Notes: generated by a model from the letters alone, not told the origin. 64,000 nucleotides of DNA from Tetranychus cinnabarinus (GCA_022266195.1 WHVY01000001.1:17918001-17982000), one strand, 5' to 3'; shown: positions 51,601 to 63,795, numbered from the stretch's first letter. Numbers and translations: made by a program.

Positions 51601-52496
51601 AAGATTGGTTATTAGGTAAATTGCCAACAATAGAAAACTTTCAAGCAGTCAAGAAAATTGCTTGCATCTGCTTGCGATCAGCAATTCTAGTCGAAACTGA
51701 CCCAGAATCAGTTTGCTGTTACATCCAGTTTCTAGCTGAATATGGTGTACCTGGTGACAAAATAACACTAATGGACGTTTCTCGCCTTATAATCGATCGA
51801 ACCTCAGTTTTTAAACACATCACAAAAGATCCACATTATCGAGATGATTTTCTGTTCTCTTGCATAAAACTTTATTATGAATATATGATATCTCTTGAAA
51901 ATCCAGTTAAGGAAGAGGACGAACAAAAAATAACTGATAATAATACTGATAACTTAATAGTTAAATGGCCAACTCATACTGCAGTCATCAACTTAATAAT
52001 TATTCAATCTTTAGTAATCCTGTTAACATATGATCCTCCTGAAACAGCCTCAAATCAATTCAATAAACTACTCCAAATGTGGTTTGATGATCCAATACCA
52101 ACTACACTAATCCCTGATACTTTGGAAGAAGCTAGTATACTTCCAGACTGGCTTCGACTTAGGCTTATGCGTGCATCTTCTCCCGTTCTTATCGACGCTG
52201 CTCTTAAAGACCTAGAAATACCTGCCCTTGTATTATTTATTCAATCTTTTGGAATTCCTGTTTCTTCCATGGAACGAATGCTTCAAGCATTGGATTATGC
52301 TTGCGAGGTTGATCCAGAGTCTGTGAAGAATGTAATTCAAGACGTTAATTTTGTTCAACAAATAATTGAAGTCCAATGGATGAGAGGCGCTAAATCAGGC
52401 CAAAAATTAGCCGCTCTTATAGGTTTTGAACCAAAATCTCACGAGGAAAACTCTAAGCACTTGGATCCTTTCCTTTCAGTTGTAAATTCTTGCTAA
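48612..52496 (+). CDS. IntS1: Integrator complex subunit 1, short form (single exon)
   Basis: Scaffold subunit of the nuclear Integrator complex, which cleaves snRNA and other nascent transcripts made by RNA polymerase II. 1294 residues in one exon. I start at the ATG at 48612 (MSSVPGKRGG); the frame is open a little further upstream, but without an ATG. Family blocks from N to C: LCGAVKQL with KPDS; IEDSLGDRVWVDS with FVDNILTAFNTK; LEIWLQNPKLSRPAQDLL; YNKDNWPPESERD; ENITLPPGYEPPSLAI; LAAASSKRQITEGNSLLLS; SRNPDFLLEIIQRQ; LPVQCLGEF; and QSFGIPVSSMERML near the end. From memory of the family these match animal INTS1 in order. Animal INTS1 is usually about 2050-2190 residues. This frame stops after IEVQWMRGAKSGQKLAAL, so about 800 C-terminal residues are missing. 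No continuation is visible downstream before the lipocalin gene. Confidence 0.95.
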   Translation: MSSVPGKRGGKSKVPLPATSSLFALGGTAAKRPKVLIGGSSGSNVGTSGGSGSGTGNSSSKLDKQFDEWEDFAIEVESEFLIKRIVEAEGTPNESKIDGYLCGAVKQLRSSKGKPDSVLVLSLVYLAKTRPQHFTSETVIEAMCSLLRRDPSSAPFKVKLNNNVFVLAVLAANLLLAAHIDESQWHLSFLKAYIEDSLGDRVWVDSDFCHGFVDNILTAFNTKNPPKNLMSQDIFANPSSSGPSTPSSAGAPGSVLKTNSESPMSTSPSHATEDSTDETISLFSSGLKDVFGEELPVVPRYNHNQQVVYDYVYDIINEQLTRRQVPSEINRNVLKLLISTVGIPQIRLLVAQKLEIWLQNPKLSRPAQDLLLAVCVNCTDEDSDVISALVKMRLKTKVLMNHFFLCIKELLSQNEGNIIIVLRNAISIEFSNNRGSSNMHLISVAFQHSPTRATKCLAHLIQEFLIKDDFLRQIRHLLREIVKTLKHEHINLVKLVDTLTTDNSRMAGIDSPDILSRVLTSIADIIVLCMFLTVYPIARESVSKPTKKEILKTVSGQIAEMQRLSIIWMQKIVMKVYKPERGEYMHCLNKCLLMESAEQYYNKDNWPPESERDAMFRCTTKVPVHEDSLIRILKMGLSKDYPVQSPEAIELSDALIKRAAALYDGDVTNPTLPIKKDDIFNLLLKNSIYRIPENITLPPGYEPPSLAINDWYWKVWLQLLLIVAHNSTKFGSMAWENYPTLALLIEMCITNHFEFPPATRQNEDLKANELRIVGIEKQQILQFESHLAAASSKRQITEGNSLLLSKLITFDPQGKPRQPPQSALDMLKNINAGLRIGYWLCQSRNPDFLLEIIQRQQRQSMSSSSTGLGLSTMQWLNDLIEMNCENLSSLPVQCLGEFTLRYINDDENLNIFLESKQSEKPKRKEKRKKFCKLLSYFQNALNRDVVVAKQLMEYFMGRLCSAQSSLRSLVAKALNLVLCFNENMVDNLSDLLKFNIEDWLLGKLPTIENFQAVKKIACICLRSAILVETDPESVCCYIQFLAEYGVPGDKITLMDVSRLIIDRTSVFKHITKDPHYRDDFLFSCIKLYYEYMISLENPVKEEDEQKITDNNTDNLIVKWPTHTAVINLIIIQSLVILLTYDPPETASNQFNKLLQMWFDDPIPTTLIPDTLEEASILPDWLRLRLMRASSPVLIDAALKDLEIPALVLFIQSFGIPVSSMERMLQALDYACEVDPESVKNVIQDVNFVQQIIEVQWMRGAKSGQKLAALIGFEPKSHEENSKHLDPFLSVVNSC

Positions 52497-52722
52497 ATGA
52501 TCTTCTAATGATGGTTTCTATCAACATCCACGCAAATTTGTAATTAAATCTTCAGTCTACTTCTAACGTTCAATTCCTATAATATCTTGTTTTACCTTAA
52601 TCTGGGTATTATAAAAATGTCTTTGTAAACATAAACTCTACTAATTTTTTTGCATCTCAGTATTTGAATAAGCAAACTATGTTTAATATTTATAATAGTC
52701 ATAATTGATGCCTTTAAGTGTA

Positions 52723-52728
52723 AATAAA
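52723..52728 (+). terminator. Candidate poly(A) signal of IntS1
   Basis: AATAAA about 227 bases after the TAA. Confidence 0.45.
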
Positions 52729-53482
52729 TCATGTTTGATTAACTCTCATTTTCAATCTTTACAATATATTAATATTAATAACTAGGTCAACCACAAAGCG
52801 GCGTATCCTGAGCTATCAAACGGTCATAAAACTTTGGGCCTCAACATTTTAAGAATGGTATCACCAACAATCACCACAAACACGAGTAATGTGTTTAAAC
52901 TCTTAAACTCTTAAGCTCTAACTGGAAGCGCAAGGATCTATCAATAAGTTCAAGTTCATACGAATGTTATTAACAACCAGAAGCTATGAGATAACACTCG
53001 GGTTTCGCCCTCGATTTTATATCTCATTAGTTATGAGTCATAACTTATCGATGCAGTGGTTCAACTATCACATATTCATCATTTTATCTCTAAAACTTTC
53101 CACCTTAAAATAGCTTTCATGAGATGAACATAATTTCCGTTCTCCTACTGAAAATCAACCAGAATTTATTTGTTTCATTATAACTGTCGCACAAAGAAAT
53201 ATTATTGCTTATTAATACTTTAAATGAAATTATTACTATTAATAATCAAATTTCATGTTGCTATAACATGACAGTGAATATAATTTTAATTTTGATCCTG
53301 TGAAATATGAAAATAAAAAATAATCTTTGGAATTTTTTTCTCCCTTTGAATCCATTATTCATTGTTTGAAGATTATCATTATTGATCGGTAATCCATAGT
53401 AATTAATATTAGATTTTGTATTTCATTTTAGATATTTATTTTGATATTTAGATGATATTTTGGATAAACTGATGAAATAACG

Positions 53483-53518
53483 TATATAAAGTGAAATATT
53501 GGAGACATCAGCATCAGT
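53483..53518 (+). promoter_or_regulatory. TATA box and initiator of the lipocalin gene
   Basis: TATATAAA at 53483-53490 and TCAGT at 53514-53518. The T of TATAAA lies 31 bases before the initiator A (53516), the standard spacing. This predicts a 55-base 5' untranslated region and a strongly regulated, tissue-specific type of promoter. Confidence 0.65.
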
Positions 53519-53570
53519 CAAGCAACAAATTACATTAAAAACATTTAGTTTCTTCTTTTGAGTAGTAGCT

Positions 53571-54500
53571 ATGAAAATGATCGCAACTCTCTTCGTTGTC
53601 TTTGCTTTTGCTTCTTCAGCTCTTGGTCAATGTCCAGTTCCTCTGCCTGTTCCTGCTGTTGATCTCAGCAAAGTAAGCTTATAATAATTAAATGTGTTTA
53701 GCCAATGAGTTTTACTCCGTCCATTAATTTGGTGTTTGATTGATTTAGATTGCCGGTCGATGGTATGAAATTGCTGGATTAACTGCTGGTGAATTCATAG
53801 AAAGCAGAGCATGTACTACCCATGATTTCACTCCTCGAGAGGATGGAAACTTTAATTGCTCATTTGGTGGAATCAAAATTGAGTAAGTAAACATCATTGA
53901 TTGATTTGAATGGTTTGTAATGCAGATTATTCCCCGATCGTCTAGTGGTTCAAAGTTTAGTGACATTGGTATAGCCAAACGCACTGATATCCCAAATTTA
54001 CTCAATCTCAATTCATTGTCAGAAAGTAAGTGCAATTTTGTTTAACTTCATATTAAAACAAGTGATCAATATAGCAATTATTTTTCATCAAAACTAATCT
54101 ACATGATAATTCTTCTCTATTTCTAGTGGTTCCATGGCCAATCAATTTCTATGTAGCTGATACTGATTACGATAACTATCTGGCTGCTTCTTTTTGCATG
54201 GACATTCCTCAATTATTAATAACCGTCCGTAAGTGTCTCTCCGTTCTGATCAACTAGGAGTTTCTTCATTAATTTAATAATTTGACTCATTCAACATTCA
54301 TCATTATCACAGGAGTCGGTATGATTCTATCCAGGACTAACACCATGAGTGCTGACAAGTATGCCGAACTGACCGATTTGTTGGTTAATAAAATTGGGCT
54401 TCCTAGTGATAGTATTCAGTCAACAATCCAAAAAGACTGTAAATACTGGCCTGTTTCCGAGCTACAACAATCCGAGGAAATTGAATATTCACCCTTTTAA
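53571..54500 (+). CDS. Lipocalin, apolipoprotein D-like
   Basis: Secreted carrier of a small hydrophobic ligand. Exons: 53571-53672, 53749-53882, 53946-54025, 54127-54228, 54313-54500; 201 residues, the usual lipocalin length. The signal peptide is MKMIATLFVVFAFASSALG, followed by QCPVPLPVP. Lipocalin motif 1 is KIAGRWYEIA (GxW). Motif 2 is DTDYDNYLAASF (TDY). Near the end are TMSADKYAELTDLL and a late Cys (KDCKYW), as in ApoD-type proteins; Cys are also at CTTHDF, FNCSF and SFCMD. Five exons with short introns (60-100 bases) are typical. Exon 3 must start at 53946 after the AG of GTCTAG. The earlier AG at 53932-53933 would lead to a stop. The ligand is unknown. Mites and ticks have many lipocalins, so orthology is not claimed. 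Confidence 0.88.
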
Positions 54501-56093
54501 TTGATAACTTTTAACAATGCAATTTGCATAAATACATAAATATTTCATCGCCTAGTCAAAGGTCATTACATTATTATGCATGTAATAATTTAATAGTTTT
54601 ATAACATTATTGATAATAATAATTACATGCACGAAATTTTCACGTTTGAAGCGTAAAAGAATCAAAAAGATTTTAAGATAATATTTATTATGACTACACG
54701 AAAGTCATGATGAAACTATTGATACAAACACGAAGAATAATCTGATCGAAACAGTATTTATTCACTTGAATAGCATCATCTTCGTCCAAGGTCAATAAAA
54801 TATTCTGCAATTTTTTCGGTGAATTGGCAACTCAGTTCTGAACTCGAACCGAGTTTAAATTAGCATAAAATCGAGCACGATAGCTGAGAAGCTTACCAGA
54901 TAATGTTCAATAAAGCTCACTATTCTTGATTATATCGATTTTACTCAAAATTGTCAGTAAATTTACCAAGAATGGAATGAATAGAAAATCGAAAATGATC
55001 TAAAGAATATTTTCACACAAATAAAGACATCAAATGAAACCATGGAGTGGAATTGAAATCAGTACATTCTCAATTCTATCGCGACCAAGAAATCAAATTA
55101 ACAGAAGCAGGACGAGAGGGAGACCCAGTAAACAAACGCGTTCATACGATAAAATGAGTCTTTCTCTCCACAAGGCAATAAAATTAGTAAACGTGAAATT
55201 CTGAAAAATTAATAATTCATTTAAGTTATTAATTCAATAGATGTTACAAAGTTGAAATAAGACTAAAAAATACTAAATATGTCAATATTTTTGAACTCAT
55301 TTTCATATGCTCAGGACGAAAGTCTTACAGTGATGTGATTGATAAATCGTTGGTGTATGTGATGAACAGGCATAAATCGAGACCATTTTATTTTCTCATT
55401 ACTATTGACTTCAGTGATGTCTACTTATTCAAACAGCATTTTCTTGAGTCTCATTTTATCTTCAATGAAATCGATGAAAATTGGACATTCAATATTTGCT
55501 TAACTACCAGGTTAAATTCACTTCTGAATTGCTTCAATATCTGGTGCTTTGTTTACGATTTATTCCTGATTTTTCTTTTGTCAAACAAATAGTTTGATCT
55601 ATTCATATCTTATTGATTTCTTCTTATAATATGAAACTGCATAATTATTATCTGATTTTCAGAAACAATTTTTTACTAATCTACTCGATCAAATGCATCA
55701 TTTATAAATTTTGATCGGTATTGAAGCTTTTTTGAATCTCACTACGTCTCATTGAACTGCTTCAATTGTCGTGAATCACTATTGAAATCAGTATTTGAAG
55801 CAATTTTGTGATAAAAAAGCAAAAAATGCTGAGACTTCGTCTGTAATTACAGTCAAAGCTTGTAATTAGTTCGGAATAAAAAGGACTAATGTAGAAAGAT
55901 ATTGTCTACAATCAGTTGTTTAAATAAAATGGAGGCAAGTTTTATGTTGTTGTAACTGTAATCAAAATGAAGCTTTTTTCTTAACATTGTTTTTATTCTC
56001 TCTCGTTTTAATTTTAAAGTTTTTTTTGTTATTTAATTTCATCTTTTGTTGTTTTGTTTACTCTTTAATTGACTTATCACTTTTTTAAGTTAG
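54501..56093. other. Convergent 3' flanks, lipocalin and swm
   Basis: AATAAA at 54794-54799 is a possible lipocalin signal. AATAAA on the minus strand at 55992-55997 is about 100 bases past the swm stop. An open frame at 55335-55592 (+) reads partly like protein but has no ATG context, signal or family, and I do not call it. Confidence 0.55.
55992..55997 (-). terminator. Candidate poly(A) signal of swm/RBM26
   Basis: AATAAA on the minus strand, 97 bases after the stop at 56094-56096. Confidence 0.45.
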
Positions 56094-59000
56094 TTATCGA
56101 CGCCATGCTCGACTTTCATCTTCATCGTCAGTTTCTTCCTCTTCAAGTAAGTCATCTTCGACTCCGACGCCCAATGATAACTCATCAACTGGTGAAGCTT
56201 GGTTACCATCTTGAGTTCCAATTTCATCACCCTCCTCATCGTTGTCTCCCTCATCTATTTTAACATTAACGCCTTCAGGAGATGTTTCAAACTCTTCATC
56301 TTGATCTTCAGGAGCTTCCGCTCTTGCCTCTTCTTCATCTTCAACAAAATCTACTTTTCGTTCTTCATCTTGCTCCTCCTCTTGTTCTTCTTCTTTTAAT
56401 AGATTTTCACATGCTTCTGGGATTTCCTCATCTTCTACACCTTCTCCTTCATTTAAATCTTCTTGGTCAACGTCTTCGTCAAGTTTATCGTTATTTAAGT
56501 TAATTTCATTTTCGATCAAAGATTCTAAATCGGATGGTTTATCGATAGAGTTTGCGATTTCTGATTCTTCGGTTTTAACTTTGGCTTCATCGAACCAAGA
56601 TGCCTTCAATGGAACTTGATCTTTCAATTTTACAGTTGATATTAAGGGTAAAGCCATTTCAGCATCTCGACGTGTTTTGAAAGTAACCATTACACCTTGA
56701 GGCATTGACTCCAGGCTTTCAATTTCAGCAGTTTGCTGTAAATAAAAAGTAAATAAGTAAATTAGATTAAGCAAAATATAGAAAAGGAGAGTTAAAGGTA
56801 CAATAATCAATTGATAAATCAAGTAATTATGAGATGATGGTTCAATAGTTACCGATAAATGTGCCAGTAAAACGTTGTTGTCATCCTCAGCTACTCCTTC
56901 AATAAAAATTTTACGAGTTCGTCTATCAACTTTTCTGAGGTTTTCAAAATTTTTGGCCAAAGTATGATTAGCTAATCGATTACGACCTCGTAAGGCACCT
57001 TTCATTTCAGCGAAACGCTTCATCATTGTTTTTGTATATCTAACATCATTCATGCAAAGATTTTTGGTCTGAAAAAAAGGATAAAATGAATATATTAGCA
57101 AAAATCGTCTACTTAATTTGAATAAAGTTTAATTTTCAATACTAACCTTAATTTTGAGTTCTTGTAATTTCGCATTCAGCTCAGTTGTTGTCGCTCCTTT
57201 ATGTAATTCATTATAAAAGTCCATTTCAACATCAAGAAGTTCTTTTTCAACTTGTATTTTACTCTTTTTTCCGGATGATGGGAGCTTAGCTGTTTCAGCA
57301 AGTATCACCTCAGCATCCTTTTTAATATCACTTTCAAGTTTTTTAATCTGTTTGTCAAGAGCTGCAACTGTTGATCGGATATCAGTCTTTTCTTTATCCG
57401 TTTTGGCTTTTTGAAGTTTATCGATCAATAGTTTTTGCTGCTGCATACAGGAAAGTAGAATCTGCTGGCGTTTCTTTTGTAAGTCAAGTTTTTTCAAAAG
57501 CTTATCTTTCTTGAGGTCTTCTTTACTTTTAGCGGGAGCAACAGGACCAGAATTGGGCGCGCCTGGATTCACGACAGGGTTAGCTTGATTAACTGTAGTG
57601 GAAGTTGCTATAGATGCAGAAGACGGATATTGTTTTTTCAACAACAATGGGTTGAAAACAGTTCGAGATATGGACCCAGTAGATGTAACATTAGTTGATA
57701 CAGAATTTTTATCCTGATCTGTGCCATGACGTAAGCCAAGTCTTTCTTTAACATTCGGTCGAGAATTGTTAGAGTCGATATTCTTGGACTCATTCACTAA
57801 ACTTCCGTTAGCTGCACGATCTCGTAAACTAGATTCATATGCTTTACCGTACAATTGATGACATTGGGCTGGGGTCGCTGGTGGTTGTGATTGTTGGTTA
57901 GACTGTTGACTTTGGTCCTTTGAATGCCAGAAAACTTTAATGAAACGATTATTTAGAACAGCTTCGGTACAACGATGGGCAGACAGTGCTTCACTGTGAC
58001 TAGCGAATTGAACCAAGGCGGCTTCTGGGTCTCCATCATAACAAACTTGTAAATTTACAATTGAACCAAATTTCGAGAAATGAGAATTAAGATTTGCGAT
58101 GGTATTAAGATTTGGCGGTATTTTGCGAACTTCTAATGTACACTTATCAGCACTATCATTGGTTACCATACGTTTCAGGTAACCACCTCTAAAGCCTCCT
58201 CTATGTCCACTTCCATTACCTCCACGACCAGAATTGTTTCCTCCCCTCCTAGACATACTACTATTAGTATGACTATTAGATCCATTATTGTTTCCACTGA
58301 TTGTTGTTGAAGTTGATGAATCAATAGTACTTGAATGAGGTATTTTGGGTATCTCTGGATTAATATTTGATGAGGATGATGATGAGTTTTTACCATCAGA
58401 TAAGGTTGGAACACCAACTAATTCTCTTGGCCTATTTTGTTGACTCAATGATGGAATGAAAGAACTAGAACCAGGTCCAGGAGGGATTGGTCGCAATGGT
58501 GTAGTGATATTGCTCCAGAATGGATGCTGAGGAAGGTGATTATAATTGTTACCGACTGATTTTACTGGTACACGCAAAGGAGCAACAAGTGCGCCAACAC
58601 CAGAGCCACGACGAGCTCCATGAGGATTCATTTGTTTATCAATCCCTGGTGCTTCGGGGTTATATGGTTCATTGAGAAAATTAGCTGATCCCGCTGCAAT
58701 ACTCTGGGTAGCAGTTAAAGTTGTTGCTCCATTGGCGGCAAGACCAAGAACAACTGACGATACTGCACCGTCTAATACAACAGGATCACTACCATGATCG
58801 TATTGACATAGATCACCTCTCATGCAAAAACCTCTTTCATCGTAATCACGACATCGCTTTTTGATGAATGGTTTATCTTCTTTTCCATCTTCTCCCTCCT
58901 CATCAAGAGGAGATTTTGAGCTGATTTTTGTTCTTTTGGCCACTGGACCATCTCTATTTCGACTACGACTTCTTGAGGTAGATTGTACTCTATTCTGGTT

Positions 59001-60571
59001 TTTATTTCTAGTTTTATCTTTTGTACGACCCCTATCATGGCTAGGACTACGGCTACGACTTCGATTTGAATGAGGAGAGTATGAACTAGACCTGCTCCTT
59101 GATGGTGTCCGACTTTTAGATCGAGACCGAGAACGCCTTGTTACCTGCTGCTGGTTCCTTCGATAACCTCCCCCAAGGTGAGATGATGATGATAATGAAG
59201 ATGATGATGATGATGGTCCGTACCGACGACTCATACCTCTTGAAGAAGGTCCGTTCCAACCTGTTCTTCGATTTCTTTCTTCAATGTAATGGCTACGAGA
59301 TCCACCTTGATTGGGGACTACTGCATAACCACCTGGTCGTCTCATGTCAACATCCCGTGGACGATGACGATTTTGTGAAGATGAAATGGGAGGTGAACGA
59401 GATCGACTTCGACTCCGTGAATGAGACCTGCTTTTGCTTCTTTCTCGGTTATGATATGACCTTTTAGAGTGAGCAGTAGCTGTTAATTGATTACTGGGAG
59501 CTGATGCACTTGAATCGGGTAAATTTAATAAAGATATTTTAGGATCATATATAGGTGATAGGGAGGGTAAAGGTGAACCAATAGGTTCGTGAACTTTGTA
59601 ATGATCGATAGTGGATGGTAAATTTCCAATACCATCACAGCCACTTGGCGATCTATCAGATGAGGTACTACTATGGCTATCCGAATGGACAGAGTTCAAG
59701 TAAGATTTATTTTCTAACGTTTGAAAAAGAACCTCAACAAATGGTTCAGTCTCTTTTTGTAAAAACACTTCCAATTGTTCGAAGAGATTGTTTTTCAGAT
59801 CCTTAGCAGGCTTATCTTTGCCAATTAAAGCCATAACATATTGAGCCAAAGCTTGAGGATCGGCATCACACCTGAAATTTGGAAGATATAAACAAAAGAA
59901 AACATTAGAAATTGCCTTTAATTATAAGAAAAGATAAATGTATTGAAGAGAAAAGGTAAGCAAGAGTAGAAAACGGACCAATAATGAACGAATAAATTGA
60001 TAGCCAACTAAAGTAAGTAAATAGGCCTCGACTGGCTGAAAACAACGTACTGGATTGGATATAAATTTCTGAACACTACGGAAGTTGGATAGAAATAAAT
60101 TCTAAAACAAGATTCAATAAAGAATAAACTAAGAAATAAATCTTGAAAATTAATTGATAGGAAAACAATGTGCTAATTAGAAGAGGTAAAATTTAGCGGT
60201 AGACTTCATGGCTGCTATTATAAGACTGCTAAAGGAAGTGAGACAACCAGAGGAGATTAAAATAATCTGGATCAAAGCCTAATGTAGTGCAGGTATTAAG
60301 CAACAAAACTAAACATTGTAGTTGAATTAATATCGATTAAATTAAATATAAATTATCAAAAGAAAGAGTAAAATGTGTGCAATGGAAGCAAAAACACAAA
60401 CACACATTAACATTTAACATACTAACACACCAACCACAAGGAGAGTGTAAGGCATTACAGAAAAAAAGAGGTTGATTACTGTTGATAAAGATAATGAAAT
60501 GAAGACACTTACAAGGGCTCCAAATAGGAAGTTAACCAGGTTTTAAGGGACTCAGGGTTTTCAATTAACAT
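56094..60571 (-). CDS. swm: RNA-binding protein RBM26/RBM27 orthologue (fly swm, second mitotic wave missing)
   Basis: Nuclear RNA-binding protein; human RBM26/27 take part in poly(A) RNA surveillance and fly swm in cell-cycle and growth control. Exons on the minus strand: 60571-60513, 59871-57147, 57068-56853, 56735-56094; 1213 residues, all junctions in phase. Exon 1 gives MLIENPESLKTWLTSYLEPL. It reads into CDADPQALAQYVMALIGKDK and LEVFLQKET, the PWI-like N-terminal domain of the family. A long Arg/Ser-rich region follows (RSRSRSRS runs, about residues 150-340). A CCCH zinc finger lies at about 358-380 (C-x8-C-x5-C-x3-H, RCRDYDERGFCMRGDLCQYDHG). RRM1 is at about 595-670 (LEVRKIPPNLNT), and a Lys/Gln/Glu coiled coil at about 804-880. 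RRM2 (RKIFIEGVA; GVMVTFKTRRDAEMAL) is split by the last intron. The end is a very acidic tail of about 135 residues finishing AWRR. Confidence 0.95.
59872..60512 (-). other. First intron of swm, 0.6 kb
   Basis: Minus-strand donor GTAAGT beside 60513 and acceptor TTTCAG beside 59871, phase 2, splitting a Leu codon. No other content. Confidence 0.8.
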
Positions 60572-63452
60572 GTTTACAACAATTACGATGACTATTTTAA
60601 AACAAATTTATACATTAATTGATTGATAAGCAAAAACATAATCCGTGTTGATTTTGAGAGAAAAATAAAATATCGAGTACTTAAAGATATATAGTCCAAA
60701 ATGATACCAGTTAGATTCAGATATTGTTTAAAACCCAAATCAAAGTAACAAAATTGTGTCAAATGAACTGCAATTTGAATCTCAATTTGATTTTATCAAA
60801 CAATTAACATTAAAAATAGACTAAACAATTAACGCAGACTATAAACTTAATTTACTTTTAAAATGAACAACACAAGCTTAAAAAGAGATTACTTAAACGA
60901 TTGACAAAAAAGGTTAGCTTGAAATGTTAACTGTAACACAGAACTTGTAAACTTTACATAATTGATGGACAGAAGGCAAATCCAGGGCAAGCTTAACTGT
61001 TGAAATGGATTAATATATATTAGATAAGCACACTTGATTGGATTAGATTAAGAAAATGTCAAAATAAAAAGATTTATACAATTTAAATTAAAAGTCGTTC
61101 TTGTACAAGCAACTGTTACAATCTGAAACGCTAGATAGCGTCACATTACAAGTTGTTTACATTCTCCGAGAAAAGGTGGCGCCTCTTGAACAATGTAAAA
61201 CTGAAGAGTTGATTTAATACGGAATTAAGTTGCATTTGTTTATCTGATTTAATTTGGTTCAATCAGGCTCAACGGAATTTAGATTTGGATGGTTAACATT
61301 CACCTAAATATTCATTTTCACCCCAAACTGTGATCCTGTTTAGAAAAGATTTGAATGGATGACAAGTTGACTAAACAAAAGGAGACATTATTACCTTTTA
61401 TTACCTGTTATTGCGTTTTGTTGATCTCGTGGTTTTAATTTAAATGTTTTCGATGTTTATCATCTATAACATGATTAGTTGTACAACTGGTTTAAGTGTT
61501 CATCTAATGAGTGTAGTTGTCATGAAAGAAAGAGACAATGAATCTGTTCAATCTAATATTATGTATGATTGATGTATTCTTACAACGATTATCATCAGTT
61601 TCAATTATAATTAATGGTGGTGGAATAAATTATCACAATTAAAAGATAATTTGTGTATTAGAAAAGGAGATAATGCGCTTAATTGGTGTAACTGATAATC
61701 AAGCAAAAAAAAAGACTTTTACCGAACCTGATAACCATGATGATATTTGATAAAAGCAAGAAACATTTTGTTGAAGCTTAAAAGTATTGACAAGGAGAAA
61801 CAGTTGATATCAATCAGATTGGTAAATAATTGAATAACAATTGATACACATTTAGATGGCAAAACTGTCAAACATTGAGGATCAATGCGATTATGAGTTG
61901 CCAGTTGATTAAAAGATTTTCATCAAACATAATTGGTATAATATTTGGATGGCAAAGAAAAAAAAAAGAGAGCAAATATAGATATATATCAGTGTGTTTC
62001 TATTGAATGTACAATTTTATCCTTGATCCAATACAATTTAACATTTACTCTTCAATTTATCAATTTATCTACTCATTATTTACTTAATCCTATTGTTGAA
62101 TTGAATAATAAAAGGAAGAGATCAAAGAATCGAATATTGTAAATTACTTTTAGAATTAGTAACAATCAAAGATTTAGTAACAATAATGAAAAGTAACATA
62201 TCATAAAAAAATAGAGGGAAAAGAGGCAAAAACCTTGTGAAATGGGTTTGAATGCAAGTGAACAAAATGCAAACGATTGAGTGAAGAGAAGAGATGAAAA
62301 TTGTTATCATTTTTATGTGAAGAGAAATAAAGTTTATCCTCATCATCATCTTCCTCTCCTATTATTGAAGTAGTTGTTATATTTATATTATACATTAATA
62401 AATGTCTACAAATATGGTGAGAGTTGAATGATGAAGGAAAATAAAAAAAACACTATTCACAGTCAATTGATTAGGAAATGATGGAAGAAGAAGAAGAAGA
62501 AGATGGCGAAGATGATGATGGGGTGGAAATGAAAGGGGATTCAATTGAAGATAATGAGGGATTGTAAGTGAAGTGTTTTAAATGACAATCAAACAAGCTC
62601 CTTATTGTGTTATTAAATCTTTACATCCAATTCAAAAGCTTTACTTTTGCCATCCTTTTGGTAATAATACAATTTGCCCTTTTCCATCCTCATCTTTATA
62701 TTGATTTATTAACATTTACCAAGCATATCGTTCATTTGCTAATCAATTTTGCGGATCCTCCAATTATCCTTCTCCTCAATATTAATTACTTAATTATTCA
62801 AGTCTTTTCATGATGAATTTGTAAGCATGCCTTGAATCAAAGATTGGCTTTCATGTTCAATTTGGCCATTCAATCAACTCGTTTACACTTGCAGGTTGAT
62901 GTTGATTTGTTTCAATCAATTTGCCCGTAAGCCTTTACCAATTTTGTTTTTATATACAATTCAACACACACGGAGCCATCTTTTACTTTATATTACAACA
63001 CCAATTGGAGAGTTAATTTTCAAAGCAAATGGTTAAAATGATTTTTACATTAAGTGGTGATTTGCTCAATTAATAATGAAAGCCAACAAAGTGATTTAGA
63101 CTTAAATGATCTTATCCTTTTGTTAGCTATAAATTAATGAGATGTTTGGAATAATTGCTTTTTTTAGAATACTTAACGTAAGCGCCAAGAAAACAATATT
63201 AAATTATTAGTTAATCATTAGCTTATTAGGAGATGAAATTAAATTCATTTTCTTCCATCAACTTTGTAGTTGTTTAAATTAACATCAAACATTGGAAAAC
63301 AGTGAAATCATTAAACAATGATGAATAAGATGAAAATTTGATTTAAGTAATTCATATAATTTGCTTCAAGATTAACCTGATTTCAATGTTTAAGAACAAT
63401 CAAAACACTCAATAACTATCAAAGTAAATTTGAATAATAAAAAGATGAGTGA

Positions 63453-63467
63453 GTGTGTGTGTGTGTG
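63453..63467. repeat. (GT)n microsatellite
   Basis: Seven to eight GT units. Confidence 0.9.
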
Positions 63468-63795
63468 CTTAGGCAGTAAAAAATCAATATCCTTGAAATC
63501 AATTTGCTAAATACTGTTAGTATGCCTACTAATGTCAATATAATGGTTATTGATGAATTTATTAACAAAAAAGCGATTCTGGTTAATAATGATAACAGTT
63601 AAGTGGGATAATTTTACTTAAATCAATTTTCACTTATCAATTCAACTATCATTTTAACCAATTGTTTGAAAATTTATCTCCTAATTGTTTGATTAGTTGA
63701 AACAATTTAGTCCATTTTCTTTCCTTGCTCCTGCCTTTATCCATTGTTGATGAATTACTGATTAATTAGCTTTTGTGTGTATTTGAAGTTTAAGT

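Larger units (their letters stand above)
52497..53570. other. Spacer between IntS1 and lipocalin
   Basis: Holds the IntS1 3' untranslated region with AATAAA at 52723-52728, then the lipocalin promoter at 53485-53518. No frame resembles the missing C-terminal part of IntS1. Confidence 0.65.

Noticed and set aside
55335..55592. 85-residue plus-strand frame between lipocalin and swm
   Set aside because: Lies in the convergent 3' flank; composition is not convincing and no signal, domain or exon partner was found.
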